Assembly (NCBI RefSeq): GCF_001552375.1
Contig: NZ_BCRB01000022.1
Coordinates: 1-53,665, forward strand
Source: Cellulomonas iranensis NBRC 101100 = JCM 18110
GTDB taxonomy: Bacteria; Actinomycetota; Actinomycetes; Actinomycetales; Cellulomonadaceae
Length of the DNA: 53,665 bases
Direction of reading: 5' to 3'
This document shows, piece after piece, positions 9,689-18,139 of the stretch. The notes below the pieces were generated by a model. That model made no database searches. It was not told the DNA's origin and saw only the letters and a list, made by a program, of their open reading frames with translations. The position numbers and the translations under genes were made by a program. Numbering within the stretch: position 1 is the stretch's first letter; each line of letters begins with the position of its first letter.

Positions 9689-9725
9689 GATGGCCCCGGC
9701 GGTCTGTCGACCAGCCGGGGCCATC
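9689..9725 (-). terminator. Terminator hairpin after rpsI
   Basis: GATGGCCCCGGC pairs perfectly with GCCGGGGCCATC (12-bp stem, 13-nt loop), 17 nt after the rpsI stop. There is no strong T-run, as is common in high-GC actinobacteria. Confidence 0.7.
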
Positions 9726-9741
9726 GGGCCGAGGCGCTGGA

Positions 9742-10230
9742 TCAGCGCTTCGAGTACTGCGGCGCCTTGCGGGCCTTCTTGAGACCCGCCTTCTTGCGCT
9801 CGACCACACGCGCGTCACGCGTGAGGAAGCCGGCCTTCTTGAGGGCCGGGCGGTTGTTCTCGGCGTCGATCGCGTTGAGCGCACGGGCGATGCCCAGGCG
9901 CAGCGCGCCGGCCTGGCCGGAGACGCCACCGCCGGTGATGCGCGCGATGACGTCGAAGCGACCCTCGACGTCCACGGTCTTCAGCGGCGAGTTGACGAGC
10001 TGCTGGTGCACCTTGTTCGGGAAGTAGTCCTCGAGGGTGCGGCCGTTGATCTTCCACTGGCCGGTGCCGGGCACCAGACGGACGCGGGCGACGGCCTCCT
10101 TGCGGCGGCCGAGCGCCTGGCCCGGTGCCGTCAGGGACTGGCCACGACCCACGGGGGCAGCGGTCTCGGAGGTGTAGCTGGTGGGCGTGTCGTCGCCCTC
10201 GTACTCGGTCTCGACGGTGGTCTGAGCCAC
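9742..10230 (-). CDS. rpsI: 30S ribosomal protein S9
   Basis: Small-subunit head protein whose C-terminal tail reaches the P-site tRNA. The 162 residues comprise a 35-residue acidic/Thr-rich N-terminal extension ([11 protein letters not shown]) and then the S9 core, from [17 protein letters not shown] through [21 protein letters not shown] to the invariant tail APQYSKR. The extension is common in actinobacterial S9. It follows rplM by 43 nt, the conserved L13-S9 operon, and is closed by a hairpin. Confidence 0.98.
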   Translation of the reverse strand: MAQTTVETEYEGDDTPTSYTSETAAPVGRGQSLTAPGQALGRRKEAVARVRLVPGTGQWKINGRTLEDYFPNKVHQQLVNSPLKTVDVEGRFDVIARITGGGVSGQAGALRLGIARALNAIDAENNRPALKKAGFLTRDARVVERKKAGLKKARKAPQYSKR

Positions 10231-10273
10231 GGGATCCTCGCGTTCTGGTTTCTCTGCCGCAGCAGCCGGAGGC

Positions 10274-10717
10274 TTACTGCGCCACCTGGGTCAGCTCGAA
10301 CGTCTTCGGCTGCTGGGCCGCGTGCGGGTGCTCGGGGCCGGCGTAGACCTTGAGCTTGCTCAGCTGCTGACGACCGAGGGTCGTGTGGGGCAGCATGCCG
10401 CGGACGGCCTTCTCGATCGCACGCTCGGGGTGCTTCTCGAGCAGGTCGACGTAGCGGGTCGCCCGCAGACCGCCCGGGTAGCCCGAGTGACGGTAGGCGA
10501 GCTTGGTCTCACGCTTGTTGCCGGTGAGCGCGATCTTCTCCGCGTTGATGACGATGACGAAGTCGCCGCCGTCGACGTGGGGGGCGAAGGTCGCCTTGTG
10601 CTTGCCGCGCAGGAGCGTGGCCACGTGGCTGGCCAGACGGCCGAGCACGACGTCGGTCGCGTCGATGACGTACCAGTTCCGCTCGACGTCGCCGGGCTTC
10701 GGGGTGTACGTGCGCAC
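10274..10717 (-). CDS. rplM: 50S ribosomal protein L13
   Basis: Early-assembly large-subunit protein. The 147 residues have the core [39 protein letters not shown] and [21 protein letters not shown]. The GTG at 10717 is the homology-supported start ([16 protein letters not shown]); a longer frame upstream is not conserved-looking and runs through the promoter. It is first gene of rplM-rpsI, with a readable promoter about 170 nt upstream and hence a sizeable leader. Confidence 0.98.
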   Translation of the reverse strand: MRTYTPKPGDVERNWYVIDATDVVLGRLASHVATLLRGKHKATFAPHVDGGDFVIVINAEKIALTGNKRETKLAYRHSGYPGGLRATRYVDLLEKHPERAIEKAVRGMLPHTTLGRQQLSKLKVYAGPEHPHAAQQPKTFELTQVAQ

Positions 10718-10886
10718 GGTGTGCCTCTGTCTCGTGATGCGTGTCGTTGGCAGGCCGCACGGGGCGACCGGCCGAGGATGGCTGCCGGAGCATCCCGCCC
10801 GGCGAGTGGGATCGCACCAGGACGGCCATCGGCACCCGGTGGTGAGAAGCCACCGGTGCGCGACAGGGGACGCACAACGACACAAC

Positions 10887-10915
10887 AGACTACCGGCACG
10901 CCGCACCGACGGCAA
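10887..10915 (-). promoter_or_regulatory. Sigma-70-type promoter of rplM-rpsI
   Basis: The minus strand reads TTGCCG, a 17-nt spacer, then TAGTCT. Predicted start near 10880 gives a leader of about 163 nt before rplM. The position and spacing match housekeeping promoters of actinobacteria. Confidence 0.65.
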
Positions 10916-10967
10916 AACCCGTGAGCAACGCCTCACCGCGGCGCGGGACGGGCCCCGCGAGCCCGGG

Positions 10968-12644
10968 TCAGCGCACGCGCTCGACGCGGCCGGCGTCCCA
11001 CACCGGCTCGGGCGTCTCGACGACCGTGCCGTCCGCCGAGAACACGAGGAACCGGTCGAACGTGCGCGTGAACCAGCGGTCGTGCGTGACCGCCAGCACG
11101 GTGCCGTCGAACGCCGCGAGGCCGGCCTCGAGCGCCTCGGCCGAGTGCAGGTCGAGGTTGTCGGTCGGCTCGTCGAGCAGCAGCAGCGTCGCGCCCCCCA
11201 GCTCGAGCAGCAGGATCTGCAGACGCGCCTGCTGCCCGCCCGACAGCGTCTCGTAGGGCTGCTCGGCGGCCTCCACGAGCTCGTACCGGTCGAGCGCCCG
11301 GCTCGCGGCCTCCCGGCCGAGGCCCGCCCGGTGCCCGTCGCCGCGGTGCAGGATCTCCAGCAGCGTGCGTCCCACGAGCTCGGGGTGCGCGTGGTTCTGC
11401 GCGAACCACCCCGGGCGGACGCGCGCGCCCAGCACGACCGACCCGGTGTGCGCCACCGGCGCGACCGGGACGTCGCCGGCCGGCGCGTGCTCGGGGTCCG
11501 AGCCGCCCGCCGCCAGCAGCCGCAGGAAGTGGGACTTGCCCGAGCCGTTCGACCCGAGCACCGCGACGCGCTCGCCGTACCAGACCTCGAGGTCGAACGG
11601 CCGCATGAGCCCCGTCAGCTCGAGCCCCGTCGCGACGACCGCGCGCTTGGCGGTGCGCCCGCCCGTCAGCCGCACGCGCACGTGCTGCTCGCGTGCGACC
11701 ACCTCCGGCGGCCCCGCCTCCTCGAACTTCCGCAGCCGCGTCTGCGCAGCCTGGTACCGCGACGCGAGCCCGTCGTTGAAGGCGGCCTTCGTCTTGAGCG
11801 TGAGCACGAGCTCCTTCAGCTTCGCGTGCTCCTCCTCCCAGCGGCGCAGCAGCTCCTCGAGCCGCGCCTGCCGGTCGGCGCGCGCCTGCGCGTACGACGC
11901 GAACCCGCCGCCGTGCACCCACACGCGCGCCCCCACGGCCGTCGGCTCGAGCGTCGCGACGTGCGTCGCGACGCGGGCCAGCAGCTCGCGGTCGTGGCTC
12001 ACGAACAGCACGGTCTTGCCGCACCCGACCAGACGCTCCTCGAGCCAGCGCTTGGTCGGGACGTCGAGCGCGTTGTCGGGCTCGTCGAGCAGCAGCACCT
12101 CGTCGGGCCCGCGCAGCAGCGCCTCGAGCACGAGCCGCTTCTGCTCACCGCCCGACAACGTCCGCACGTACCGGTGCTGCGCACGCTCGAACGGCACCGA
12201 CAGCACGGCGTCGGTCACGCGGTCCCAGCCGGCCTCGGCCTCGTAGCCGCCGACGTCCGCCCAGTCCGCGAGCGCCTGCGCGTAGCGCAGCTGCGTCGGC
12301 TCGTCGTCGACCTCCATCATCGCGAGCTCGGCCGCCGTCAGCTCGGCCGCGGCCGCACGCACCGCCGGTGCCGCGAGGTCCGCCAGCAGGTCGCGCACGC
12401 TGCGGTCGTCGTCGATGCGCCCGACGTCCTGGCGCATGACGCCCAGGCCGCCGCTGCGCTGCACCGACCCCTCGTGCGGCACCAGGTCGCCCGTGACGAC
12501 GCGCAGCAGCGTCGACTTGCCGACGCCGTTGGGGCCCACCAGGGCCACCCGCGCGCCGTCGCCGACGCGGAACGTCACGTCCGACAGCAGGGGCCTGCCG
12601 TCCGGGAGCGTGTAACCGACACCGCCGACGTCCACATGACCCAT
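10968..12644 (-). CDS. ABC-F family ATPase (duplicated ATP-binding cassettes, no membrane domain)
   Basis: ABC-F proteins bind the ribosomal E-site and act in translation rescue, regulation or antibiotic protection; which one applies here is not clear. The 558 residues hold two cassettes. The first has [19 protein letters not shown] and [11 protein letters not shown]; the second has [19 protein letters not shown] and [12 protein letters not shown]. Between them lies a charged helical linker ([19 protein letters not shown]) typical of the P-site tRNA-interacting motif. No transmembrane helices are present. It starts at ATG 12644, divergent from the GT2 gene with 111 bp between them. It is downstream of nothing on its own strand and ends 51 nt before the rplM promoter. 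Confidence 0.9.
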   Translation of the reverse strand: MGHVDVGGVGYTLPDGRPLLSDVTFRVGDGARVALVGPNGVGKSTLLRVVTGDLVPHEGSVQRSGGLGVMRQDVGRIDDDRSVRDLLADLAAPAVRAAAAELTAAELAMMEVDDEPTQLRYAQALADWADVGGYEAEAGWDRVTDAVLSVPFERAQHRYVRTLSGGEQKRLVLEALLRGPDEVLLLDEPDNALDVPTKRWLEERLVGCGKTVLFVSHDRELLARVATHVATLEPTAVGARVWVHGGGFASYAQARADRQARLEELLRRWEEEHAKLKELVLTLKTKAAFNDGLASRYQAAQTRLRKFEEAGPPEVVAREQHVRVRLTGGRTAKRAVVATGLELTGLMRPFDLEVWYGERVAVLGSNGSGKSHFLRLLAAGGSDPEHAPAGDVPVAPVAHTGSVVLGARVRPGWFAQNHAHPELVGRTLLEILHRGDGHRAGLGREAASRALDRYELVEAAEQPYETLSGGQQARLQILLLELGGATLLLLDEPTDNLDLHSAEALEAGLAAFDGTVLAVTHDRWFTRTFDRFLVFSADGTVVETPEPVWDAGRVERVR

Positions 12645-12650
12645 GCGACC

Positions 12651-12656
12651 AGTGTC
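12651..12656 (-). promoter_or_regulatory. Possible leaderless -10 for the ABC-F gene
   Basis: The minus strand reads GACACT (nAnnnT), then 6 nt, then the ATG. The hexamer is weak and no -35 is evident. Confidence 0.28.
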
Positions 12657-12727
12657 GCCCGGCCGCGGGGCCGTCCGCGACGAGATTCCGCCCGGCCCCC
12701 GGTCCGGCGCGCCGCGTGGCCACGCGC

Positions 12728-12733
12728 TACCGT
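12728..12733 (+). promoter_or_regulatory. Candidate -10 element for the GT2-STAS operon
   Basis: TACCGT fits TANNNT. A start near 12740 would give a short leader of about 16 nt carrying the AGGGGG ribosome-binding site before GTG 12756. Confidence 0.4.
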
Positions 12734-12755
12734 CGCCTCCAGGGGGTGCGTCGCC

Positions 12756-14690
12756 GTGCCACGTCGGGTCGTCGTCCGGGTGCTGGTCGTGCTGACGCTC
12801 GTCCTCGGCTGGACGTACGTCGCCTGGCGCTGGTCGTCGTCGCTCAACCTCGCGGCGTGGTGGATCGCGGTCCCGCTCGTGGTCGCCGAGACGTACTCCC
12901 TGATCGACGTGACGCTGTTCGGCCTCACGATGTGGCGCGCCCGCGAGCGGCCCGCACCGCCGCCGCCCGCACCCGGTACGACCGTCGACGTGCTCGTCAC
13001 CACCTACGACGAGCCCGTCGACCTCGTCATGCGCACGGCGCTCGCCGCGCAGCGGATCCGCCACCCGCACACCACGTGGGTCCTCGACGACGGTGCACGG
13101 CCCGCGCTGCGGGACGCCGCGCTGGCCGCCGGCGTCGGCTACGTCGTGCGCTCGCCGGACTGGGAGGGGCGCCCGCGGCACGCCAAGGCCGGCAACCTCA
13201 ACAACGCGCTCCTGGTGACCGAGGGCGAGCTCGTGCTCGTGCTCGACGCGGACCAGGTGCCCGACCCCGCGATCCTCGACCGCACGGTCGGGTACTTCGA
13301 CGACCCGCGCGTCGCGATCGTCCAGACGCCCCAGGTCTTCGACAACGTGCCGGTCGCCGACCCGCTGGGGAGCCAGGCGCCGCTCTTCTACGGCCCCATC
13401 ATGCAGGGCAAGGACGGCTGGAACGCGGCGTTCTTCTGCGGCTCGAACGCCGTGCTGCGTCGCGACGCGCTCATGCAGCTCGGGCTCGTGGGGTACGTCG
13501 ACGCGTCCCGGGCGGCGGTGCGCCGGGCGCTGCGCACCGCGCGCGCCGTGCTCGCGCGTGCCGCGCGCGAGGCCGCCGACCCGACGGTCGCCGACGCCCT
13601 CACGACGGTGCGCGCCGCGGCGGCCCGAGCGCAGCGGCGCCTGGACGGCGGTGATCCCCTGGGGCCCGTCACCTACGAGTTCCAGCGCGCCGTCGACGCG
13701 GCCTCCGGCACGCTCGTCGACGCGGACGTCGCCCGGATGCGGGCGGACCTCGAGCAGATCGCCGAGCTGCACGACGCGCACGGCACGCTCACGCTCGACC
13801 AGTCCGCGCTGACCCGGCTCGCCGCTCGCGACTGGTCCCCCCTCGGCGCCCTCGAGGCGGTCCGCGACCTGCTGCGCGCCGTCGACGTCGACCGGCACGA
13901 CGAGGCGCAGGCGGTGCAGCCCGTCGCGACGGTGTCCGTCACCGAGGACATGGCGACCGCCATGGCGCTGCACGCCCTGGGGTGGCGCACGGTCTACCAC
14001 CACGAGACCCTCGCGCACGGCCTCGCCCCCGAGGACCTCCCGACGATGCTGACGCAGCGGCTGCGCTGGGCCCAGGGCACCGTCCAGACGATGCTGCGGC
14101 GCAACCCGTGGCGCGTGCCGGGCCTCACCGTGGGCCAGCGCCTCATGTACTCCGCGACGATGTGGAGCTACCTGTCGGGTTTCGCCGCCGTGGTCTACCT
14201 CGTGGCGCCCGTCCTCTTCCTGCTCTTCGGGGTCATGCCGGTCACCGCGTGGAGCGTCGACTTCTTCGCCCGGTTCGTGCCGTTCCTCGTCGCGAGCCAG
14301 CTGCTGTTCCTCGTCGTGGCGCGCGGCCTGACCACCTGGCGCGGCCAGCAGTACGCGCTCGCGCTCTTCCCGGTGTGGATCCGCGCCTGCGTGACCGCCG
14401 CCGCGAACGTGTGGTGGGGCCGGCCGCTGGAGTTCGCGGTGACGCGCAAGGACGGGCGGTCGAGCACCGTCGCGTGGCGGCGCGTGCTGCCCCAGCTCGT
14501 GGCGATGGTCGTGCTGGTCGCCGCGGTGCCCGTCGGGCTGGCCCGCGCAGCGCTGGGCCTGTCCGCGTGGAGCGGCACGCTCGTCAACGTCGCGTGGGTC
14601 GGCTACGACCTCGTCGTCCTGGGCGTCGTCGTCCAGGCGCTGCGGTACCGCGGGTACCGGGCCGCCGGGCGCACGGAAGGAGAACGGTGA
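12756..14690 (+). CDS. Membrane glycosyltransferase family 2 (cellulose-synthase-like polysaccharide synthase)
   Basis: Processive-type inverting GT2 in the inner membrane, 644 residues. Two N-terminal membrane helices (about 5-20 and 34-58) are followed by the catalytic GT-A domain: VTTYDEPVDL, VLDDG (Asp111), the DxD at 164-166 (VLDADQ), CGSNAVLRRDAL, TED at 396-398 and QRLRW at 434-438. Further membrane segments lie near 470-495, 507-523, 577-600 and 605-630. Residues about 241-390, between the GSN and TED motifs, are a helical Ala/Arg-rich insert absent from standard BcsA. The product (polymer and sugar) cannot be inferred, and no PilZ domain is seen. GTG 12756 has AGGGGG upstream. The stop overlaps the start of the STAS gene as TGATG. 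Confidence 0.88.
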   Translation: MPRRVVVRVLVVLTLVLGWTYVAWRWSSSLNLAAWWIAVPLVVAETYSLIDVTLFGLTMWRARERPAPPPPAPGTTVDVLVTTYDEPVDLVMRTALAAQRIRHPHTTWVLDDGARPALRDAALAAGVGYVVRSPDWEGRPRHAKAGNLNNALLVTEGELVLVLDADQVPDPAILDRTVGYFDDPRVAIVQTPQVFDNVPVADPLGSQAPLFYGPIMQGKDGWNAAFFCGSNAVLRRDALMQLGLVGYVDASRAAVRRALRTARAVLARAAREAADPTVADALTTVRAAAARAQRRLDGGDPLGPVTYEFQRAVDAASGTLVDADVARMRADLEQIAELHDAHGTLTLDQSALTRLAARDWSPLGALEAVRDLLRAVDVDRHDEAQAVQPVATVSVTEDMATAMALHALGWRTVYHHETLAHGLAPEDLPTMLTQRLRWAQGTVQTMLRRNPWRVPGLTVGQRLMYSATMWSYLSGFAAVVYLVAPVLFLLFGVMPVTAWSVDFFARFVPFLVASQLLFLVVARGLTTWRGQQYALALFPVWIRACVTAAANVWWGRPLEFAVTRKDGRSSTVAWRRVLPQLVAMVVLVAAVPVGLARAALGLSAWSGTLVNVAWVGYDLVVLGVVVQALRYRGYRAAGRTEGER

Positions 14691-15031
14691 TGGGTCTCGA
14701 CCTCGACCTCGAGCTGCGGGACGGCAGGACGGCCGTGCTGCGGCTCGTGGGACGCCTGACGATGCTCGGCGCCGGCGACGTGCGCGCCGCCGTGGACCGC
14801 GCCGTCGACGCGGGGCACCCGCTCGTCGTGGTGGACCTGGCGGGCGTGCCGTTCATGGACTCCTCGGGGCTCGGCGTGCTCGTCGGCGGGCTGCGTGCGA
14901 CCCGCGTCGCGCAGGGAGACCTGCGGATCGCCGGGGCCGGCGAGCAGGTCCGCGCGGTCCTCGAGCTCACCAGCATGGACCTCGTGCTGCGGCCGTACGC
15001 GCACGTGGACGACGCCCTGCGCGGCGACTAG
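14690..15031 (+). CDS. STAS-domain protein (SpoIIAA-like anti-sigma factor antagonist)
   Basis: Single STAS domain of 113 residues. The phosphorylation loop is VPFMDSSGLGVLVGG, with Ser58 at the same residue number as the regulatory serine of B. subtilis SpoIIAA. In this family, unphosphorylated protein binds and titrates an anti-sigma kinase; no kinase or phosphatase gene is present in the window. It overlaps the GT2 stop (TGATG), with GGAAGGAGA just upstream, so it is translationally coupled to the GT2 gene. It may therefore control, or be controlled with, polysaccharide synthesis; that link is inferred from context only. Confidence 0.88.
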   Translation: MGLDLDLELRDGRTAVLRLVGRLTMLGAGDVRAAVDRAVDAGHPLVVVDLAGVPFMDSSGLGVLVGGLRATRVAQGDLRIAGAGEQVRAVLELTSMDLVLRPYAHVDDALRGD

Positions 15032-15146
15032 GCCCCGCACCGTCCGGAGGCGGCGCCGCGACCCGCGGCCGGCCGGGCACGCCCCCTCTCCCCCGCGTCC
15101 CTGCCCTGCTGTGGCGGCCCGCGACCCGCGGTGCTTGGCTCGTGCC

Positions 15147-15629
15147 ATGAGCGAGGACACCCCAGCCACCAGCACCGACCCCGCACTCGGCTCGGAGGGC
15201 GACAGCGACCAGCTGCCCGGCGAGGACACGCTCGTCGAGCGCGGCGTCGACGACCCGCTCGACGAGGGCGTCACCCCTCCCGAGCGTCCCCGGCCGCAGT
15301 CGACGCGGTTCGGCGAGACCGCCTGGGAGGAGTCGCGCGGCGAGACGCTCGACCAGCGCGTCGCGCAGGAGGAGCCCGAGGTCTGGGAGTCCGACGACGC
15401 ACCGCCGCCGCCGCACCGCGACGAGCTGCGCGCGGGCCGCCTGGTCGAGGACGACGACGCCGTGGAGGCCGGCGGCACCGACGAGTTCGCGATCGACGCG
15501 GGCGTCTCGGGCGGCGCGGCGTCGGCCGAGGAGGCCGCCGTCCACCTGGTCGAGGAGGACTACGTCGGCGCCGCACCGACCGATGACGACGACGACCTCA
15601 CGACCGACGACGAGGGCGCGCGGTACTGA
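15147..15629 (+). CDS. DUF5709 domain-containing acidic protein
   Basis: An acidic, probably largely disordered cytosolic protein of 160 residues, in a family known from actinobacteria with no assigned function. Typical family segments are seen: LVERGVDDPLDEGVTPPERP, GETLDQRVAQEEPEVWE, RAGRLVEDD and SAEEAAVHLVEEDYV. It lacks signal peptide and membrane helices. ATG 15147 is the only reasonable start. It lies 115 bp after the STAS gene and converges with truA (30 bp apart), so it may be the last gene of that unit or stand alone. Confidence 0.82.
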   Translation: MSEDTPATSTDPALGSEGDSDQLPGEDTLVERGVDDPLDEGVTPPERPRPQSTRFGETAWEESRGETLDQRVAQEEPEVWESDDAPPPPHRDELRAGRLVEDDDAVEAGGTDEFAIDAGVSGGAASAEEAAVHLVEEDYVGAAPTDDDDDLTTDDEGARY

Positions 15630-15659
15630 GCGGGCGGTGAGGAGCGCACGCCGGGCCCG

Positions 15660-16604
15660 TCAGTCGCAGCAGCCGCGCGCCGGCGGGCCGTCGTCCGTCA
15701 CGCCGTCGCGCCGACCGTCGACCTCGTGCGCACCCCGGCGGGCCCGGGTGCGCTCGGCGCGCTCCGCGAGCTCGGCGTCCGGCGGGTAGCCGACCTCCTC
15801 GAGCGTGAGCCCGTGCGCCGCGACGACGGTCGCACCGCCCTCGCGGCGGCGCGCGTCGAGCAGGTCGCGCGGCCACGTGACGGGCCGCCGCCCCTCCCCC
15901 ACGGCGAGGCTCGCGCCGACCAGCGCCCGGACCATGGAGTGGCAGAACGCGTCGGCCTGCACGTGCGCGACGACGAGGCCCGCGTCGGCGCCGTCCGCGG
16001 GCCGTGCCCAGGCGAACTCCTCGAGCGTGCGGATCGTCGTCGCGTCGGGCCGGGGCTTGCAGTAGGCCGCGAAGTCGTGCCGCCCCACGAGCGTGCGCGC
16101 CGCGGCGTCCATGGCGTCGACGTCGAGCGGGCGCCGGTGCCACAGCACCGCGGCGCGGCGCAGCGGGTCGCGTACCGCGGGCTCGTCGCACACGCGGTAG
16201 GCGTAGCGCCGTCGCAGCGCCGAGAAGCGCGCGTCGAAGCCGTCCGGCGCGCGCGTCACCGACCGCACCACGAGGTCCGACGGCAGCACGCCGGCCAGGC
16301 GCGCGGTCAGCGCCTCGACGTCCGCGCGGTCCGAGCGTCCGCGCGCCGCGGCCAGCGCCCCCGCGACGACGTCGACGTGCGCGACCTGACCGCGCGCGTG
16401 CACGCCCGCGTCGGTGCGGCCCGCGACCGTCACGCGCGGCGGCGCCTCCCCGCGGGGCCCCGCCCGCAGGACCGTCGCGAGCCCGTCCTCGAGCACGCCC
16501 TGCACGGTCCGCAGCCCCGGCTGCCGCGCCCACCCGGCGTAGTCCGTGCCGTCGTACGCGAGGTCCAGGCGCAGGCGGACGAGGTCGGCGGGCGTGCTGG
16601 TCAC
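15660..16604 (-). CDS. truA: tRNA pseudouridine(38-40) synthase
   Basis: Makes pseudouridine at positions 38-40 of the anticodon arm. The 314 residues begin with LRLDLAYDGTDYAGWARQPG. The catalytic aspartate is Asp65 in AGRTDAGVHARGQ; RRRYAYRV, GRHDFAAYCK and FCHSMVRALVGA follow. The last 40 residues are a charged tail ending GCCD, beyond the usual fold. Its ATG is only 34 bp from the divergent ROK gene, and the intergenic inverted repeat carries a -10 for each. In many actinobacteria truA follows rplQ; here two genes intervene. Confidence 0.96.
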   Translation of the reverse strand: MTSTPADLVRLRLDLAYDGTDYAGWARQPGLRTVQGVLEDGLATVLRAGPRGEAPPRVTVAGRTDAGVHARGQVAHVDVVAGALAAARGRSDRADVEALTARLAGVLPSDLVVRSVTRAPDGFDARFSALRRRYAYRVCDEPAVRDPLRRAAVLWHRRPLDVDAMDAAARTLVGRHDFAAYCKPRPDATTIRTLEEFAWARPADGADAGLVVAHVQADAFCHSMVRALVGASLAVGEGRRPVTWPRDLLDARRREGGATVVAAHGLTLEEVGYPPDAELAERAERTRARRGAHEVDGRRDGVTDDGPPARGCCD

Positions 16605-16609
16605 GGGCC

Positions 16610-16633
16610 CACGGTAGCGGTGGGGCTACCGTG
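16610..16633. promoter_or_regulatory. Symmetric divergent leaderless promoter between truA and the ROK kinase gene
   Basis: CACGGTAGC and GCTACCGTG form a perfect 9-bp inverted repeat with a 6-nt spacer. Each arm contains TACCGT (TANNNT) in outward orientation, with exactly 6 nt between each hexamer and its start codon: truA ATG at 16604 and ROK GTG at 16639. Both transcripts would be leaderless, and the repeat could also be an operator. Confidence 0.55.
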
Positions 16634-16638
16634 GTGAC

Positions 16639-17406
16639 GTGCCCGTCGAGCCCTACACGCTGGCCGTGGACTGCGGTGGCAGCGGCATCAAGGCGTCGGT
16701 GCTCGACGCCGCCGGCACGCTGCACGCACCCCCGGTGCGCGTTCCCACGCCCTACCCGCTGCCCCCGGAGCGCCTCGCCGAGACGATCGCGGGGATCGCG
16801 GCCGGGCTGCCGCCGGCGCAGCGCGCGACGGTCGGCGTGCCCGGGATGATCCGGCACGGCGTCGTCGTCGCGACCCCGCACTACGTGACCCGCTCCGGGC
16901 CGCGGACCGCCGTCGTGCCCGAGCTGCTCGCGGCGTGGCAGGGCTGCGACGTCCGGGCCCTGCTCGCCGAGCGCCTGGGGCTTCCCACGCTCGTGCTCAA
17001 CGACGCCGAGGTGCACGGCGCGGGCGTCGTCTCGGGCACGGGGCTCGAGCTGGTCCTCACGCTCGGCACGGGCCTGGGGTCGGCGTTGTTCGACGGCGGC
17101 CGGATCGCGCCGCACCTCGAGCTGTCGCACGCCCCCGTGCGCTGGGGCACGACGTACGACGCGTACGTGGGCGAGCACGAGCGCGCCCGACTCGGCGACG
17201 CGCTGTGGTCGCGCCGGGTCCGCAAGGTCGTCGACGGGTTCCGGCCCGTGTTCCGCTGGGACCGCCTCTACCTGGGCGGCGGCAACTCACGACGCATCAC
17301 GGCGTCCACGCTCGACAGGCTCGGCGACGACGTGGTCGTCGTGCCGAACCAGGCGGGCATCGTCGGTGGCGTGCGTGCCTGGGGGCTCGCCGAACCGCAC
17401 GGCTGA
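16639..17406 (+). CDS. ROK-family kinase, polyphosphate-glucokinase-like
   Basis: Sugar kinase of 255 residues. It has the N-terminal phosphate loop LAVDCGGSGIKASVLD, the catalytic Asp122 in VLNDAEVHG and the second nucleotide loop TLGTGLGSALFDGG. PHLELSH and LYLGGGNSRRI follow. The overall layout resembles actinobacterial polyphosphate/ATP glucokinases more than ROK repressors, as no helix-turn-helix domain or CxCGxxGC zinc motif is present. Substrate and phosphate donor are therefore a guess (glucose; polyP or ATP). It starts with GTG and is divergent from truA. Its last 120 bp overlap the 3' end of the convergent alpha/beta hydrolase gene. Confidence 0.82.
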   Translation: MPVEPYTLAVDCGGSGIKASVLDAAGTLHAPPVRVPTPYPLPPERLAETIAGIAAGLPPAQRATVGVPGMIRHGVVVATPHYVTRSGPRTAVVPELLAAWQGCDVRALLAERLGLPTLVLNDAEVHGAGVVSGTGLELVLTLGTGLGSALFDGGRIAPHLELSHAPVRWGTTYDAYVGEHERARLGDALWSRRVRKVVDGFRPVFRWDRLYLGGGNSRRITASTLDRLGDDVVVVPNQAGIVGGVRAWGLAEPHG

Positions 17407-18132
17407 CGCCTCGCGCGCGTCCACGTCGTCGAGGACGTCGAGCAGCACGCGCGTGAAGCGGACGGGCTGCACGAGGCTCACGAGGTGCGTCGCGTGCGGC
17501 ACCACGACGAGGTGGCCGTCGCGGCACGCCGCCAGGAACCGTCGCTCGTCACCACGGAAGTGGTCCCAGCGCCCGTTGACGAGCCACACGGGAGCGGCGA
17601 CGCGCGCGAGGTCCGCCAGCGGCGTCGCGTCCCGCATGGCCCGCATCGTGTCGCCCACGACGTCGAGGGCGAACCCACCCGCCGCGACGTCGGCGGCGGC
17701 CTGCGGCGGCAGCACGCGGTCGACCAGCGCCTGGTTGATCGCCGCGCCGCGGTCGGGCAGCCGGGCGAAGAACCCGTCCGCGGCCAGCCCCCAGGCGCGG
17801 ACCACCGCGGCGCGCGGCACGGTGCAGCACGCCGCCGCGACGAGCCCCGCGACCTGCTGCGGGTGCCTCGCGGCGTGCGCGATCGCGGTGTACCCGCCGA
17901 GCGACAGGCCGACGACGACGGCGCGTCCTCCCACCGCCTCGACGCCGGCCGCGACCGCGTCGACCGCGCCGTCGAGCGTGAACGTCTCGTCGAGGCGGTG
18001 CCCGTGCCCGGGCAGGTCGACCGCGAGGGCCGTGCGCCCGGTGGCGGTGAGCGCCTCCACCTGCGCGCGCCACATGGTGCGCGACGCCCGCAGCCCGTGC
18101 ACCAGCACCACGGGCACCTGCCGCTCGTCCAT
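17287..18132 (-). CDS. Alpha/beta-fold hydrolase
   Basis: Cytosolic serine hydrolase of 281 residues: VVLVHGLRASRTMWRAQ (oxyanion loop), DLPGHGHR, the nucleophile elbow VGLSLGGYTA with Ser77, VNGRWDHFRGD with the acid residue, and VVPHATHLVSL with the catalytic His. Substrate unknown; the BioH/MenH-like general class fits. ATG 18132 is supported by TAGCGT 7 nt upstream, whereas the frame stays open to 18249 through the rplQ terminator. The last 40 residues, after LLDVLDDVD, lie inside the opposite-strand ROK gene and look unlike a hydrolase C-terminus, suggesting loss of an earlier stop. Confidence 0.86.
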   Translation of the reverse strand: MDERQVPVVLVHGLRASRTMWRAQVEALTATGRTALAVDLPGHGHRLDETFTLDGAVDAVAAGVEAVGGRAVVVGLSLGGYTAIAHAARHPQQVAGLVAAACCTVPRAAVVRAWGLAADGFFARLPDRGAAINQALVDRVLPPQAAADVAAGGFALDVVGDTMRAMRDATPLADLARVAAPVWLVNGRWDHFRGDERRFLAACRDGHLVVVPHATHLVSLVQPVRFTRVLLDVLDDVDAREASAVRFGEPPGTHATDDARLVRHDDHVVAEPVERGRRDAS

Positions 18133-18139
18133 GCGCACG

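Noticed and set aside
10503..12755. N-terminal 750 residues of the frame that ends in the GT2 gene
   Set aside because: They are antisense to the ABC-F and rplM genes; homology begins at GTG 12756 with a ribosome-binding site.
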